A stretch of 64,000 nucleotides of DNA from Haematomicrobium sanguinis DSM 21259 (GCF_000688395.1 NZ_JIAG01000008.1:1-64000); one strand, 5' to 3'. Shown: positions 17,192-27,005, counted from the stretch's first letter. Program-made: numbers and translations. Notes: generated from the letters alone by a model not told the origin.

Positions 17192-18595
17192 ATGAGCGGC
17201 ACCGGGGGCGGCCCAGGGCTGCGCGAATCGCTGGATAAGCGCCGGATGGTTGGGGTGCAGTACGCGACAATTTCGCTGTGCGTGGCCCTGAACATGATGG
17301 ACGGATTCGACGTCCTGGTGATGGCGTTCAGCGCAACGGCCATTACCAATGAGTGGGGGCTGAGCGCCTCGGAGCTAGGCATTTTGCTCTCCACCGCGCT
17401 GATCGGCATGGCGATCGGGTCGATTTTTGTGTCCTCGCTGGCCGATGTCATTGGCCGTAAGAAGGTAGTCATGCTCTGCGTGGCCACCATTACGGTGGGC
17501 ATGACGCTGGCGACGTTCGCGCCGGGTTTCGAGGTCATGTTGGTGGCTCGGTTGATCACCGGGCTGGCTGTCGGGACGTTGCAGGCCTGCCTGAACGTCA
17601 TTGCCTCCGAGTTTTCCTCGGCCAAGGCGCGGTCCTTTGTGCTGAGCATCTACACCATGGGGCAGCCCTTGGGTGGAACGCTCGGCGGGATTGTCTCCGG
17701 CATTCTTATTGCGAATTTCGGGTGGCGCGCGGCGTTCGCGTTCGGCGCCGTGGTGACGCTTATTCTCTTGCCACTCGTGGCGCGGTTCATGCCTGAGTCG
17801 CTGGATTACCTCTTGACCAAGCGGGGGCCAGGGGCGCTGGAGAAGGTCAATGGGATTCTGCGGCGGTTGCGTGTGGACGCGGTCAGCGAACTGCCGCCGG
17901 TTCCGGGGTCTGGGGGCCCTGGGGTGGTTGCGGGCGCGGGCGCGGGCTCTGGCACGGGCTCTGGCGGCCGGTGGCGCGAAGTTTTCTCCCAAGGAAATTT
18001 GCGTACCGTGGTGTTGCTTTCGGTCGGGTTCTTCACGCTCATGGGCAGCTTTTACTTCGCAAACTCCTGGACTCCGCGCTTAGTTGGCACCGCCGAAGGG
18101 TTCACACCCGCCGATGGCATCAGCGCCGGTATCGCGTTCAGTATTGGCGGTATCGCGGGCACCCTGCTCTTTGGTGCGTGCGCACACAAGTTCGGGCCGT
18201 TCGTGGCACTGATCGCGGCCTTCCTCCTTTCCGCGGCGGCGTTCAGCATATTCCCGCCTTCCCTGGGAGCGGTGGGTTCTGCGTTGCTGATTGCCGGAGT
18301 CATGGGGTTGTTCACCTCGGCGGCGACAGCCGGCATGTTCACCGTGGGGCCGATCAGTTTCGCCCCGCGGATCCGTTCCACGGCGGTGGGTCTCATCATC
18401 GGCATGGGGCGTGTGGGCGCCATTGTTTCGCCCATCGTCGCCGGCGTGCTCATTGACGCGAGGTTTGTACCCGGTTCGCTCTACTACTTGTTCGTGCCGG
18501 CGCTCATTATTGGCGGCATCGCGATTGCGATTGTCCGGTTTTTGCGCACCCGTGATGCGGCAAATGTCAAGAGGGTGGAATCTATGTCCAAGTAG
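17192..18595 (+). CDS. MFS aromatic acid:H+ symporter (AAHS family)
   Basis: A 467-residue 12-helix transporter of the AAHS branch. The signatures are MMDGFDVLVMAFSATAI in helix 1 and the loop 2-3 motif SLADVIGRKKVV. It most likely imports 3-hydroxybenzoate or gentisate. The central cytoplasmic loop between helices 6 and 7 carries a glycine-rich insert (about residues 237-258, GSGGPGVVAGAGAGSGTG) that looks disordered. The gene starts 1 bp after the hydrolase stop, so disruption of that gene could also affect its translation. Confidence 0.9.
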   Translation: MSGTGGGPGLRESLDKRRMVGVQYATISLCVALNMMDGFDVLVMAFSATAITNEWGLSASELGILLSTALIGMAIGSIFVSSLADVIGRKKVVMLCVATITVGMTLATFAPGFEVMLVARLITGLAVGTLQACLNVIASEFSSAKARSFVLSIYTMGQPLGGTLGGIVSGILIANFGWRAAFAFGAVVTLILLPLVARFMPESLDYLLTKRGPGALEKVNGILRRLRVDAVSELPPVPGSGGPGVVAGAGAGSGTGSGGRWREVFSQGNLRTVVLLSVGFFTLMGSFYFANSWTPRLVGTAEGFTPADGISAGIAFSIGGIAGTLLFGACAHKFGPFVALIAAFLLSAAAFSIFPPSLGAVGSALLIAGVMGLFTSAATAGMFTVGPISFAPRIRSTAVGLIIGMGRVGAIVSPIVAGVLIDARFVPGSLYYLFVPALIIGGIAIAIVRFLRTRDAANVKRVESMSK

Positions 18596-18598
18596 GCA

Positions 18599-18619
18599 TA
18601 TGGTCTAAAGAAAGACATA
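18599..18619. promoter_or_regulatory. Imperfect inverted repeat upstream of the sugar importer
   Basis: TATGGTCT and AGACATA pair around AAAGAA with one unpaired G. The element lies 32 bp upstream of the lpqY-like start and could be an operator for a sugar regulator not encoded in the window. Confidence 0.3.
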
Positions 18620-18651
18620 GATGTCACTCGCACAGTGAGAGGGGAGTCGCG

Positions 18652-19959
18652 GTGGGTACCCGTCCGGCAAAGAGAATGCAACGGGTGGCTTGGGGGTTAG
18701 CTTCGGCCTTTGCGTTGACGGCTGCGCTCTCGGGTTGCGCGACCACGAACGCCACACCAACGCTCACCTGGTACATCAACCCGGATGACGGCGGCCAGGC
18801 GGTGCTGGCCGAGAAGTGCACAGCCGAGGCCAATGGCGAGTACCGGATCGAAACCTCGCTATTGCCCAATGATGCCGCGTCCCAGCGCGAGCAATTGGCG
18901 CGACGGTTGGCGGCCGGGGACACGACCATGGACATCATGAGCCTGGATCCGCCGTTCATCCCCGAGCTGGCCGAGCCCGGATTTCTGGCTCCCGTCCCCG
19001 AGGACGTGGTTCAGCGCACTACCCAGAATGTCGTGCAAGGCGCTTTAGACGGTGCGAAGTGGAACGGCGAATTCGTGACCGTCCCGTTCTGGGCCAACAC
19101 CCAGATCCTCTGGTACCGCAAGTCCGTTGCCGAGGCGGCGGGCCTGGACATGTCCAAGCCCGTCACCTGGCAGCAAATCATGGACGCCGCCAAGTCTCAG
19201 GACAAGTACCTGGCGGTGCAAGGTGCCCGCGCCGAGTCCATGACGGTGTGGGTCAACGCGCTCATTGCCTCCGCAGGCGGACAAATCATCCAAAACCCTG
19301 GCGCCAAGGGATCGGAAATCCAATTGGGGCTGGATTCTGAGGCGGGCCGGAAAGCCGCCGAGATCATCGGCACCATTGGCAAGGAAGGACTGGGCGGCCC
19401 GGGACTTCCCACCATGAATGAGGGCATCTCGATGAGCCTGTTCCAAGGGGATAAGGGTTCATTCATGGTCAACTACAACTTCATTTGGCCGGCCACCAAG
19501 GGCGCAATCGAGGAGGGCGCGCTGCCCAAGGATTTGTTGGATGACATCGGCTGGGCTGTTTACCCCCGCGTCGACGCCAACACTCCCAGCGCTCCGCCGC
19601 TCGGCGGCATCAACCTGGGCGTCGGGGCGAAGAGCAAAAACCCGGACCTTGCCTACAAGGCCATTGAATGCATTGTGAAGCCGGAGAACCAGACGGAATA
19701 CTTCGTCACCAACGGCAACGCACCGTCTAACAAGGACGCCTTCGATGACGCGAAAGTCAAGGAACTGTTCCCGATGGCAGACACCATCCGCGAATCCCTC
19801 GACCTCGCGGTGCCGCGACCGCAAACCCCGTATTACAACGAGATTTCCACCGGTATCCAGCAAACGTGGGCCCCGCCGTCGCAAGTTGACCCGGCAACCA
19901 CACCGAAGGAATCCCAAGACTTCATCACTGCAGTGCTTCGAGGGGAGAGGCTGCTATGA
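18652..19959 (+). CDS. lpqY: LpqY-like sugar ABC transporter substrate-binding lipoprotein
   Basis: A 435-residue extracellular binding protein with a GTG start and GAGAGGGGAG upstream. The signal peptide ends in the lipobox LSGC with Cys29 as the lipid anchor. The mature part TLTWYINPDDGGQAVLAEKC resembles the trehalose-binding LpqY family. The sequence and the order lpqY-sugA-sugB-sugC match the mycobacterial trehalose-recycling importer. In an organism without mycolates the substrate could be trehalose or another alpha-glucoside. Confidence 0.85.
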   Translation: MGTRPAKRMQRVAWGLASAFALTAALSGCATTNATPTLTWYINPDDGGQAVLAEKCTAEANGEYRIETSLLPNDAASQREQLARRLAAGDTTMDIMSLDPPFIPELAEPGFLAPVPEDVVQRTTQNVVQGALDGAKWNGEFVTVPFWANTQILWYRKSVAEAAGLDMSKPVTWQQIMDAAKSQDKYLAVQGARAESMTVWVNALIASAGGQIIQNPGAKGSEIQLGLDSEAGRKAAEIIGTIGKEGLGGPGLPTMNEGISMSLFQGDKGSFMVNYNFIWPATKGAIEEGALPKDLLDDIGWAVYPRVDANTPSAPPLGGINLGVGAKSKNPDLAYKAIECIVKPENQTEYFVTNGNAPSNKDAFDDAKVKELFPMADTIRESLDLAVPRPQTPYYNEISTGIQQTWAPPSQVDPATTPKESQDFITAVLRGERLL

Positions 19960-20945
19960 GCACCGCTACACCGACCCACGGCCGACGCTCATCCGGACAA
20001 CCGGTTGACGGGCCCGGCGCCGCGGGCAAGCCTGGCAAGGCGACCAAGAGCGACCGCGCAAAATCCGAAGCCCGGCTCGGCTGGATTCTCGCCGGTCCGG
20101 CCTTCGTGATCATGCTGCTGGTCACCCTGTATCCCATTTTGCAGGCCGTGTACGAGTCGCTCTTTAAGTACCGCCTCACAGCGCCCGATGACCGCGAATT
20201 TGTGTTCCTCGCCAACTACGGCGTGATCCTTTCCGATCCGGTCTGGTGGCGGGACCTCGGCGTCACGCTCCTGATCACCGTGGTCACCGTGGTGGTAGAG
20301 CTGATTCTCGGTTTCGCGCTGGCCCTGGTGATGGACAAGGCGATCAAGTCGTTGCGCGGCCTGCTCCGCACCGCGATCCTGGTGCCCTACGGCATCATCA
20401 CCGTGGTCAGCGCCTTCGCCTGGTTCTACGCCTTCGACATCAACTCCGGTTTCGTCAACCAGTGGTTCGGGTGGATCCCGGGAATCACCCCGGACCTGAA
20501 CTGGTTCGCGGACTTCGGCACCTCGATGTTCGTCATCATGGCCTCGGAGATCTGGAAGACCACGCCGTTCATTTCGCTACTTTTGCTGGCCGGTCTGGCC
20601 CAAGTGCCCAGCGAACTCACCGAGGCGGCCAAGGTGGACGGCGCCACCTGGTGGGAGCAAATGCGCAAGGTCATCATCCCGAACATGAAGGCCGCGATTA
20701 TGGTGGCCGTCCTGTTCCGCGCACTGGACGCCTTCCGCATCTTCGACAACATTTTCATCATGACCAAGGGCGCCAACAACACCGAGGTGCTTTCGCTGTT
20801 GGCCTACCGAACGTCCATCGGCCGGCTCGAAATCGGTATGGGTTCGGCGATCTCGGTTCTCCTGTTCCTGTGCGTCCTTCTGATCGCCTTCATTGCGATC
20901 AAGGTGTTCAAGGTTGATTTGGCCGGCGCTCGAGGGGAGAAGTAA
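19956..20945 (+). CDS. sugA: Sugar ABC transporter permease, SugA type
   Basis: A 329-residue membrane permease overlapping lpqY by 4 bp. A hydrophilic N-terminus of about 45 residues (TPTHGRRSSGQPVDGPG...) precedes six predicted transmembrane helices. The ATPase-coupling EAA loop reads LTEAAKVDGATWWEQMRKVI. It forms the channel with SugB and couples to SugC. Confidence 0.9.
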   Translation: MSTATPTHGRRSSGQPVDGPGAAGKPGKATKSDRAKSEARLGWILAGPAFVIMLLVTLYPILQAVYESLFKYRLTAPDDREFVFLANYGVILSDPVWWRDLGVTLLITVVTVVVELILGFALALVMDKAIKSLRGLLRTAILVPYGIITVVSAFAWFYAFDINSGFVNQWFGWIPGITPDLNWFADFGTSMFVIMASEIWKTTPFISLLLLAGLAQVPSELTEAAKVDGATWWEQMRKVIIPNMKAAIMVAVLFRALDAFRIFDNIFIMTKGANNTEVLSLLAYRTSIGRLEIGMGSAISVLLFLCVLLIAFIAIKVFKVDLAGARGEK

Positions 20946-20947
20946 GC

Positions 20948-21784
20948 ATGAGTACCAAAATGAAAGTGGCGTGGACGGTCATAACCGTCGCCGTGCTTGT
21001 GTACGCGCTCTTCCCGGTCGCCGCGATCCTGGCCATCTCCTTTAAGTCCGCCTCCGATCTGACCACCCCGGGTTTCCTCCCGGCCAGCGGCGGCACCTGG
21101 GACAACTACCAGCTGATCCTCGCCGGCGACGCCCAAGAACTGTTCCTGACGGCGCTGCGCAACTCGGTCGGCATCGCGCTGATTTCCACCTTTGTGGCGG
21201 TCGTCTTGGCAACGCTCTGCGCCTACGCCATTGCGCGCCTGGACTTCCCGGGAAAGAAAATCATCTTGACCACGGCCCTTGCCGTCTCGATCTTCCCGGT
21301 CATCTCCATCGTGACCCCGCTGTTCAACCTGTGGCGCACCATTGGCCTCTACGACACCTGGCTCGGCGTCATCATCCCGTACCTCTCGTTGACGCTGCCG
21401 ATTTCCATTTGGACCCTCGCCGCGTTCTTCCGGCAAATCCCGTGGGAATTGGAGCAAGCGGCCCAGGTCGACGGCGCGACCACGTGGCAAGCCTTCCGCA
21501 AGGCGATCGTTCCGCTCGCGGCGCCCGGCGTGTTCACCACCGCCATCATCGCGTTCTTCATCGCCTGGAATGACTTCGTCTACGGGATCTCGCTCACCTC
21601 CACGGACGCGGCCAGACCCGTTCCGGCGGCGCTCGCGTTCTTCACCGGCGCCTCCCAATTTGAGGCCCCCACCGGCGCCATTTCGGCCGCCGCCATCATC
21701 GTCACCATCCCCGTGGTGGTACTCGTATTGCTCTTCCAGCGTCAGATTGTGGCTGGGCTGACCCAAGGCGCAGTCAAGGGCTAG
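20948..21784 (+). CDS. sugB: Sugar ABC transporter permease, SugB type
   Basis: A 278-residue permease starting 2 bp after sugA. It has the typical MalG-like topology of six helices and the EAA loop LEQAAQVDGATTWQAFRKAI. A GGGGAGAAGTAAGC segment provides the ribosome binding site inside the sugA end. It partners with the SugA-type permease. Confidence 0.9.
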   Translation: MSTKMKVAWTVITVAVLVYALFPVAAILAISFKSASDLTTPGFLPASGGTWDNYQLILAGDAQELFLTALRNSVGIALISTFVAVVLATLCAYAIARLDFPGKKIILTTALAVSIFPVISIVTPLFNLWRTIGLYDTWLGVIIPYLSLTLPISIWTLAAFFRQIPWELEQAAQVDGATTWQAFRKAIVPLAAPGVFTTAIIAFFIAWNDFVYGISLTSTDAARPVPAALAFFTGASQFEAPTGAISAAAIIVTIPVVVLVLLFQRQIVAGLTQGAVKG

Positions 21785-21803
21785 CGCGAAGAAAGGATTC
21801 ATC

Positions 21804-23093
21804 ATGGCATCCATCACCCTGAACAACATCGTCAAAACCTACGGCGACGGTTACCCCGCCATCAACGACGTCTCCATCGACATCCCGGACGGCGAATTCA
21901 TTATCCTGGTGGGCCCCTCCGGTTCCGGCAAGTCCACCCTGCTGCGCATGATTGTGGGACTCGAAGACATCACGAGCGGCGATCTGCTGATCAATGGCGA
22001 GCGCGTCAATGACAAGGCGCCCCGCGATCGCAACCTTGCCATGGTGTTCCAAAACTATGCGCTCTACCCGCACCTGACGGTCTTTGAAAACATCGCCTTC
22101 CCGCTGCGCCTAGCTAAGGGCCGGCACAGTGACGAGGAGGTCAACCGTCTGGTCACCCAGGCCGCGAAAACACTGGAATTGACCGACCACCTGCAACGCA
22201 AACCCGGCAACCTCTCCGGCGGTCAGCGTCAGCGTGTCGCGATGGGCCGCGCCATTGTTCGCCAGGCGGACGCCTTCCTCTTCGATGAGCCGCTCTCCAA
22301 CCTGGACGCGAAACTCCGCGGCCAAATGCGCTCGGAAATTGCGCAGATGCAGCGCCGCCTCGGCATCACCAGCGTCTACGTCACGCACGACCAAACCGAA
22401 GCCATGACCCTCGGCGATCGCGTCGCAGTGCTCAAAAAGGGCGTGCTCCAACAAGTAGCCTCCCCCCGCGAACTCTACGAACAACCGATCAATCTCTTTG
22501 TGGCCGGGTTTATTGGCTCGCCCTCCATGAACTTTTTGCCCGCCACTATAGAAGGTACGACGGCGCGTACCCCACTTGGCGAGTTTGCGATACCTCAAGA
22601 GAAAGCAGAGAAAGCGACGGGCAAGAACGTGGTGTTGCTCGGCATTCGCCCCGAGGCCTTTGAGGACGCCTCCCTGGTGGATGAGGCCATCAAACCGCGC
22701 GGGTCCACGTTCAATGCAGACCTGACCCACACCGAATGGCTCGGCAACGAACAGTACGGGTACATCACCTTTGAACCCGAACCCGCCATGCGCGAGGTTC
22801 TGACCGATCTCGCCAAGGAAATGGACGCAGACGAGTTGCGCCCGCAAGTCGTGGTGTCCCTCGATGCGGCAAGCAGACTCAAAGGCGGCCGCACCGGTGA
22901 AATCTGGGTCGACACCCGTCGCGTGCACCTCTTTGATCCGGAGACCGGGGAGAACCTGACCCGCGACGCCGAAGAAGGCGCACGGCTCACCGCCGAAGCC
23001 GCGGAGGACCGCGCCGACGAGATCGCGCAGGCTCAAAAGGTCGATCAGGCGCAAGCTCAAGCCGAACGCGAAGCGCAACCCGAATCCGCCTAA
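21804..23093 (+). CDS. sugC: Sugar ABC transporter ATP-binding protein, SugC/MsmK type
   Basis: A 429-residue ATPase. Walker A GPSGSGKST, the signature LSGGQRQRVAMGRAIV, Walker B AFLFDEPLSNLD and the switch histidine of VTHDQTEAM are all present. After the nucleotide-binding domain there is an OB-fold regulatory domain. The C-terminus adds an extra acidic/glutamine-rich helical tail (AEDRADEIAQAQKVDQAQAQ) that is longer than usual. GAAGAAAGGA precedes the ATG. A very long palindrome follows the stop. Confidence 0.92.
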   Translation: MASITLNNIVKTYGDGYPAINDVSIDIPDGEFIILVGPSGSGKSTLLRMIVGLEDITSGDLLINGERVNDKAPRDRNLAMVFQNYALYPHLTVFENIAFPLRLAKGRHSDEEVNRLVTQAAKTLELTDHLQRKPGNLSGGQRQRVAMGRAIVRQADAFLFDEPLSNLDAKLRGQMRSEIAQMQRRLGITSVYVTHDQTEAMTLGDRVAVLKKGVLQQVASPRELYEQPINLFVAGFIGSPSMNFLPATIEGTTARTPLGEFAIPQEKAEKATGKNVVLLGIRPEAFEDASLVDEAIKPRGSTFNADLTHTEWLGNEQYGYITFEPEPAMREVLTDLAKEMDADELRPQVVVSLDAASRLKGGRTGEIWVDTRRVHLFDPETGENLTRDAEEGARLTAEAAEDRADEIAQAQKVDQAQAQAEREAQPESA

Positions 23094-23098
23094 CCCCT

Positions 23099-23166
23099 CC
23101 TCGTCTATGTAGCGCGAAATGCCCATGTTCGCGCTAACATGGGCATTTCGCGCTACATAGACGAGG
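23099..23166. terminator. Long perfect hairpin between sugC and dxr
   Basis: The arms at 23099-23129 and 23136-23166 are exact reverse complements (31 bp) around a 6-base loop CGCGCT. There is no T-tract. The hairpin starts 5 bp after the sugC stop and lies 52 bp before dxr, at a change of transcription unit. It also contains the partial direct repeat TTCGCGCTA. It is far longer than a normal intrinsic terminator. Confidence 0.75.
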
Positions 23167-23217
23167 GGACGAGGTCCCCCGGCGGCGGCGCCACGGCACG
23201 ACATTGAGGGAGAACGG

Positions 23218-24414
23218 ATGCGCTCGGTCACGATTTTGGGGTCAACCGGGAGCATCGGTACCCAAGCACTCGAGGTCGTCGCCGCGAACCCAGATACATT
23301 CCGTGTCGTAGCCCTGACGGCAGGCGGCTCCAACCTCGATCTGCTCGCCCGCCAAGCGGCGCAGTTCGAGCCCGCAACGCTCGCGATCCACCACGGCGAC
23401 CCCGACGCTCTCGCCGCACTCATTCAAGCGCACTCCGGCAATGCCGGCTACCGGCCCGAGATTCTCACCGGAGGCAACGCCTCGGCGAGCGTTGCCGGGA
23501 AGGCGGGCATCGCCGTCGTGCTCAATGCCATTACCGGGGCCATCGGTTTGGAACCCACCCTCGCTGCCCTACACGCGGGAGCAAGCCTTGCGCTGGCGAA
23601 CAAGGAGTCGCTCATTATTGGCGGCGAGTTGGTCACGCGCGCGGCGAAACCCGGGCAGATTGTGCCGGTCGATTCAGAGCATTCGGCCATTGCCCAGGCG
23701 CTGCGCTCCGGCGCGCACGCCGAGGTTAAAAAGCTCATTCTGACCGCGAGCGGCGGGCCATTCCGCGGGTACACGCGCGAGCAGCTGGAGCGCGTGACGC
23801 CCACGGAGGCGCTTGCGCACCCGACGTGGGACATGGGCCGCATGGTCACCACGAATTCGGCGAGCATGGTCAACAAGGCGCTCGAGGTCATTGAGGCGCA
23901 CCTGCTTTTTGACGTGCCGCTGGACGCGATCGAGGTGGTGGTGCACCCGCAGTCGGTCATTCATTCGATGGTGGAATTCATTGACGGCTCCACGATCGCG
24001 CAGGCGAGCCCGCCGGACATGAAACTGCCGATCGCGCTCGGGCTCAATTGGCCGGATCGTCTCGCCGGGGCCGCGCTGCCGGTGGACTGGACGCGCGCGC
24101 AGGAATGGACATTTGAGCCGCTGGATGACGCGGTGTTCCCGGCGGTTACGCTCGCGAAGGGCGCGGCGGCGCGTGGTGGCACGTACATGGCCGTGTACAA
24201 CGCGGCCAATGAGGAAGCCGTCGACGCGTTTCACGAGGGGCTGCTCGATTTTGGGTCCATTACCGATGTGATTTCCGCGGCGCTCGGGGCGCACACGCCA
24301 AGCGGGGAGCTGACGCTGGAGTCCGTGTTGGCTGCCGATCGCTGGGCCCGCGAGTTCGCGCAGGAGCGGATGGGTGTGCGCGCCGGGATCGCTGACAGCG
24401 AGAACCAAGACTAG
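23218..24414 (+). CDS. dxr: 1-deoxy-D-xylulose 5-phosphate reductoisomerase
   Basis: A 398-residue NADPH-dependent enzyme of the MEP isoprenoid pathway, converting DXP to MEP. The N-terminal NADPH motif GSTGSIGTQ, the metal/substrate segment [10 protein letters not shown] and [10 protein letters not shown] are all intact, as is [32 protein letters not shown] upstream of the ATG is the ribosome binding site. It is followed by the site-2 protease gene, the usual actinobacterial neighbour, and ispG lies about 4 kb downstream. Confidence 0.96.
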   Translation: MRSVTILGSTGSIGTQALEVVAANPDTFRVVALTAGGSNLDLLARQAAQFEPATLAIHHGDPDALAALIQAHSGNAGYRPEILTGGNASASVAGKAGIAVVLNAITGAIGLEPTLAALHAGASLALANKESLIIGGELVTRAAKPGQIVPVDSEHSAIAQALRSGAHAEVKKLILTASGGPFRGYTREQLERVTPTEALAHPTWDMGRMVTTNSASMVNKALEVIEAHLLFDVPLDAIEVVVHPQSVIHSMVEFIDGSTIAQASPPDMKLPIALGLNWPDRLAGAALPVDWTRAQEWTFEPLDDAVFPAVTLAKGAAARGGTYMAVYNAANEEAVDAFHEGLLDFGSITDVISAALGAHTPSGELTLESVLAADRWAREFAQERMGVRAGIADSENQD

Positions 24415-24459
24415 GCGAGTATTCTTAGCAACGCATCCGATCCGAAAGAAGTTTGATCT

Positions 24460-25872
24460 GTGACTGTTGTGCTTTTTCTTGGCGGCATTCTCGCCGTCGC
24501 CCTCGGCATCGCCATCTCCATTGCGCTGCACGAGGTGGGCCACTTGGTGCCCGCGAAACTCTTCAAGGTCCGCGTCACGCAATACATGATCGGGTTTGGG
24601 CCCACCATTTTTTCGCGCAAGCGCGGGGAGACCGAGTACGGCGTCAAGGCGTTGCCGCTTGGCGGGTACATCTCGATGATCGGCATGTTTCCGCCGGAGG
24701 AGCAGAAGAAGAACGACGGCGATGCCCCCTTGGTTGCCGCGGGTTCCGTGGGCGATTCGGCCGGGTCCGGCGCGGCGCCGGTGGTGCGCAAATCCAGCAC
24801 CGGGATGTTTCAGCAGCTGGCCTCGGACGCGCGCAAGGCCGAGGCGGAGCGGTTGCAGCCCGGGGATGAGAACCGGATGTTTTACAAGCTGCCGATTTGG
24901 AAGCGGATTGTGATCATGATGGGCGGCCCGCTCATGAATCTGCTTTTGGGCACGCTCATTATTGGCGGGGTGCTCATGACATTTGGGACGCTCAAGCCGA
25001 CCACCACGGTGCAATCGGTCAACGAGTGCGTGGTGCAAGTGAAGGCCGACGCCGCGCAGGACGCCGCGCCGGCGACGTGCGGGCCAAACGATCCGCTGGC
25101 CCCGGCAAGCCAGGCCGGTTTGAAGCCGGGCGATCAGATTGTGTCGTTTGCCGGTGTCCAGACGCCGACCTGGGCATCGTTGACCGGGGCGATCCGGGAG
25201 AACGCGGGGCGCCAGGTCACGATGGAGTTCATTCGCGACGGGCAGCGGCAGAGCGCCCAGATCACACCGCTGTTGCAAACCCGGCCGGATGTGGACGCGA
25301 ACGGTATTGGGGTGCGGGACTCGTCTGGAAATTACCAATACTCTGATGTCGGGTTCATCGGCGTGGGGCCGACTTCCGTCATGATGACCGAGCCGGTGAC
25401 CGCGATTCCCGGGATCATTGGCGACCAGTTGGCGCGCATTGGCGGGGTGGTGGTGAACCTGCCGGAGCGTATTTACAAGATCGGTGTGGCCGCGTTTAGC
25501 GATCAGGCCCGTGACCCGAATGGCCCAATGTCCGTGGTGGGTGTGGGGCGGTTGTCCGGTGAGATCTCGGCGATGGAGGAGATCCCGTTCCAGAACCGGG
25601 TGGCGACGGTGCTGATGCTGATCGGTTCGGTGAACTTGGCGCTGTTCGTGTTCAATCTGATTCCGCTGTTGCCCTTGGATGGCGGGCACGTCGCGGGGGC
25701 GCTCTTTGAGGGCGTGCGGCGGTTCTTCGCGAAGGTGTTCCGCCGGCGCGACCCTGGGCCGTTCGATATGACGAAGCTGCTCCCGGTGACATATGTGGTC
25801 GCGGGGCTGATGCTCGCGATGGGCGCGCTGTTGATCTACGCCGACATCGTCAAGCCCGTCCGCCTCTTCTAA
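24460..25872 (+). CDS. rip1: Site-2 intramembrane zinc metalloprotease (RseP/Rip1 family)
   Basis: A 470-residue membrane protease with a GTG start. The zinc motif HEVGH is at residues 24-28 in the first transmembrane helix, and the second active-site motif LDGG is near residue 406. A PDZ domain lies between them (QAGLKPGDQIVSFAGVQTPTWASL). About residues 85-140 form a hydrophilic insertion rich in Ser, Ala and Gly. In mycobacteria such proteases cut anti-sigma factors; the substrate here is unknown. Confidence 0.93.
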   Translation: MTVVLFLGGILAVALGIAISIALHEVGHLVPAKLFKVRVTQYMIGFGPTIFSRKRGETEYGVKALPLGGYISMIGMFPPEEQKKNDGDAPLVAAGSVGDSAGSGAAPVVRKSSTGMFQQLASDARKAEAERLQPGDENRMFYKLPIWKRIVIMMGGPLMNLLLGTLIIGGVLMTFGTLKPTTTVQSVNECVVQVKADAAQDAAPATCGPNDPLAPASQAGLKPGDQIVSFAGVQTPTWASLTGAIRENAGRQVTMEFIRDGQRQSAQITPLLQTRPDVDANGIGVRDSSGNYQYSDVGFIGVGPTSVMMTEPVTAIPGIIGDQLARIGGVVVNLPERIYKIGVAAFSDQARDPNGPMSVVGVGRLSGEISAMEEIPFQNRVATVLMLIGSVNLALFVFNLIPLLPLDGGHVAGALFEGVRRFFAKVFRRRDPGPFDMTKLLPVTYVVAGLMLAMGALLIYADIVKPVRLF

Positions 25873-25877
25873 AGCAA

Positions 25878-25943
25878 ATTTAAGCGCCTCCCTAGGTTTT
25901 CAGCGTCCTATACGGCGCTGAAAACCTTTAACGGCGCTGAAAA
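25878..25943. repeat. Palindromic repeat, copy A (left of the nuclease-like gene)
   Basis: AGGTTTTCAGCGTC (25894-25907) and GGCGCTGAAAACCT (25914-25927) form a 14-bp stem, one G-U pair included, around CTATAC. ACGGCGCTGAAAA is then repeated at 25931-25943. The left flank ATTTAAGCG (25878-25886) and the core match the repeat at 27006-27071. The position is between the rip1 stop and the end of a convergent gene, so it could act as a two-way terminator. Confidence 0.7.
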
Positions 25944-25948
25944 TTGAG

Positions 25949-26884
25949 TCAGGAGACGCCGGCGGCGCGGAGTTTGCGTTCCAGGGCGCCCGGCTGTTTC
26001 AGGTCTGACCAGGTCCAGCGAACCACGGTGAACCCGAGCGCGCGCAATCGGTCTTCGCGAACCTTCTCGTCAAAGACGACCTGGTCGGCGCTTCGACCGT
26101 TACGGAAAGCGGGGTCCACGTATTTGATCTTGCCGTCGAACTCGCCGATGACTCGGGCAAGGCGCCAAAAGTAGTCTGCGTAGCCAATCAGTCCTTGGCC
26201 GTCCTCAAAGCGCACCTGTAGTTCGGGGATGTCGAGCCCCGCGTCATACATTTGGACTCTCCCCAAAGACTCCCCGGCCGACATTGAAAGGCTGGAACCG
26301 AAAGCAAGGGCGTCATTCGCGCGCTCCATCTTCGCACCGGAGTCCAGGCGTCGCATGCCTGCGCGGATCAACCGGAGGGTCTCGGCGTGGGGAATGCCGT
26401 CGTTGATTTCCATTTCCCGAAGCAACCAATCAGTGGTCATGACCGCTTCGGTGAACTGTGTTGTGGATATGACCGAGAGCGCCGCGTCGAGCCGACCAAG
26501 GCGCGCAACGCCATCTATCTCGACGATCTCCGGGCACTTAAGTGGGATGGTTCGTCTGGCATAGCCATCCCCATTGTGCTGGCCCTGGCTTGTTCTCTGA
26601 ATAAGGACGCGTGTCGGAGGACGCAGAAGCCACGAACCCCACAACAAGGCGGCGGACTTGCCGACCGCGACCACATCATGAACCCCGCGCCTTTGCAGCG
26701 CTCTCAATTTGAGAAGATGGCTGTCGGCGGGGGAGGCATCGACTATTTCGTCCGTGTATACGTAGTTGCCGCGATGGATTTTGGTGATGGATCCGGTTCG
26801 TGTCTTTTGAGCAACTCGGTCAAACGAGACTGGGCTGAACGGGTTGTAGCTGGCCGAAAAGACGTGAGGTATTTGGTTTGTCAT
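25949..26884 (-). CDS. AbiEi-like winged-helix plus DUF559 (PD-(D/E)XK-like) protein
   Basis: A protein of about 311 residues. The N-terminus (RVAQKTRTGSITKIHRGNYVY) looks like the winged-helix start of AbiEi-type antitoxin-like proteins. The C-terminus looks like a Vsr/DUF559 nuclease fold: GYADYFWRLARVIGEFDGKIKY, then DEKVREDRLRALGFTVVRWTW. The acidic residues and lysine of GEFDGKIKY could be the catalytic set. Such two-part proteins are common in actinobacteria and have no proven function. It is the only minus-strand gene in the dxr-proS stretch and is bracketed by two related palindromes. A GTG at 26905 is an alternative start. Confidence 0.65.
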   Translation of the reverse strand: MTNQIPHVFSASYNPFSPVSFDRVAQKTRTGSITKIHRGNYVYTDEIVDASPADSHLLKLRALQRRGVHDVVAVGKSAALLWGSWLLRPPTRVLIQRTSQGQHNGDGYARRTIPLKCPEIVEIDGVARLGRLDAALSVISTTQFTEAVMTTDWLLREMEINDGIPHAETLRLIRAGMRRLDSGAKMERANDALAFGSSLSMSAGESLGRVQMYDAGLDIPELQVRFEDGQGLIGYADYFWRLARVIGEFDGKIKYVDPAFRNGRSADQVVFDEKVREDRLRALGFTVVRWTWSDLKQPGALERKLRAAGVS

Positions 26885-27005
26885 GTGCCAAGTGTGGGCT
26901 TTCACGGCTGCCTGTAGTCGCCATAGCTATTCCATTGTGGATAAGTTCGTCAATTCGGGCGATTTCCGGTAATTGTGTAGGACCATCCCCCCGCTATCCC
27001 AGCAG

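Noticed and set aside
23674-25689. 671-codon open frame opposite dxr and rip1
   Set aside because: Crosses two intact genes in antisense and is extremely rich in His and Arg; not a plausible protein.
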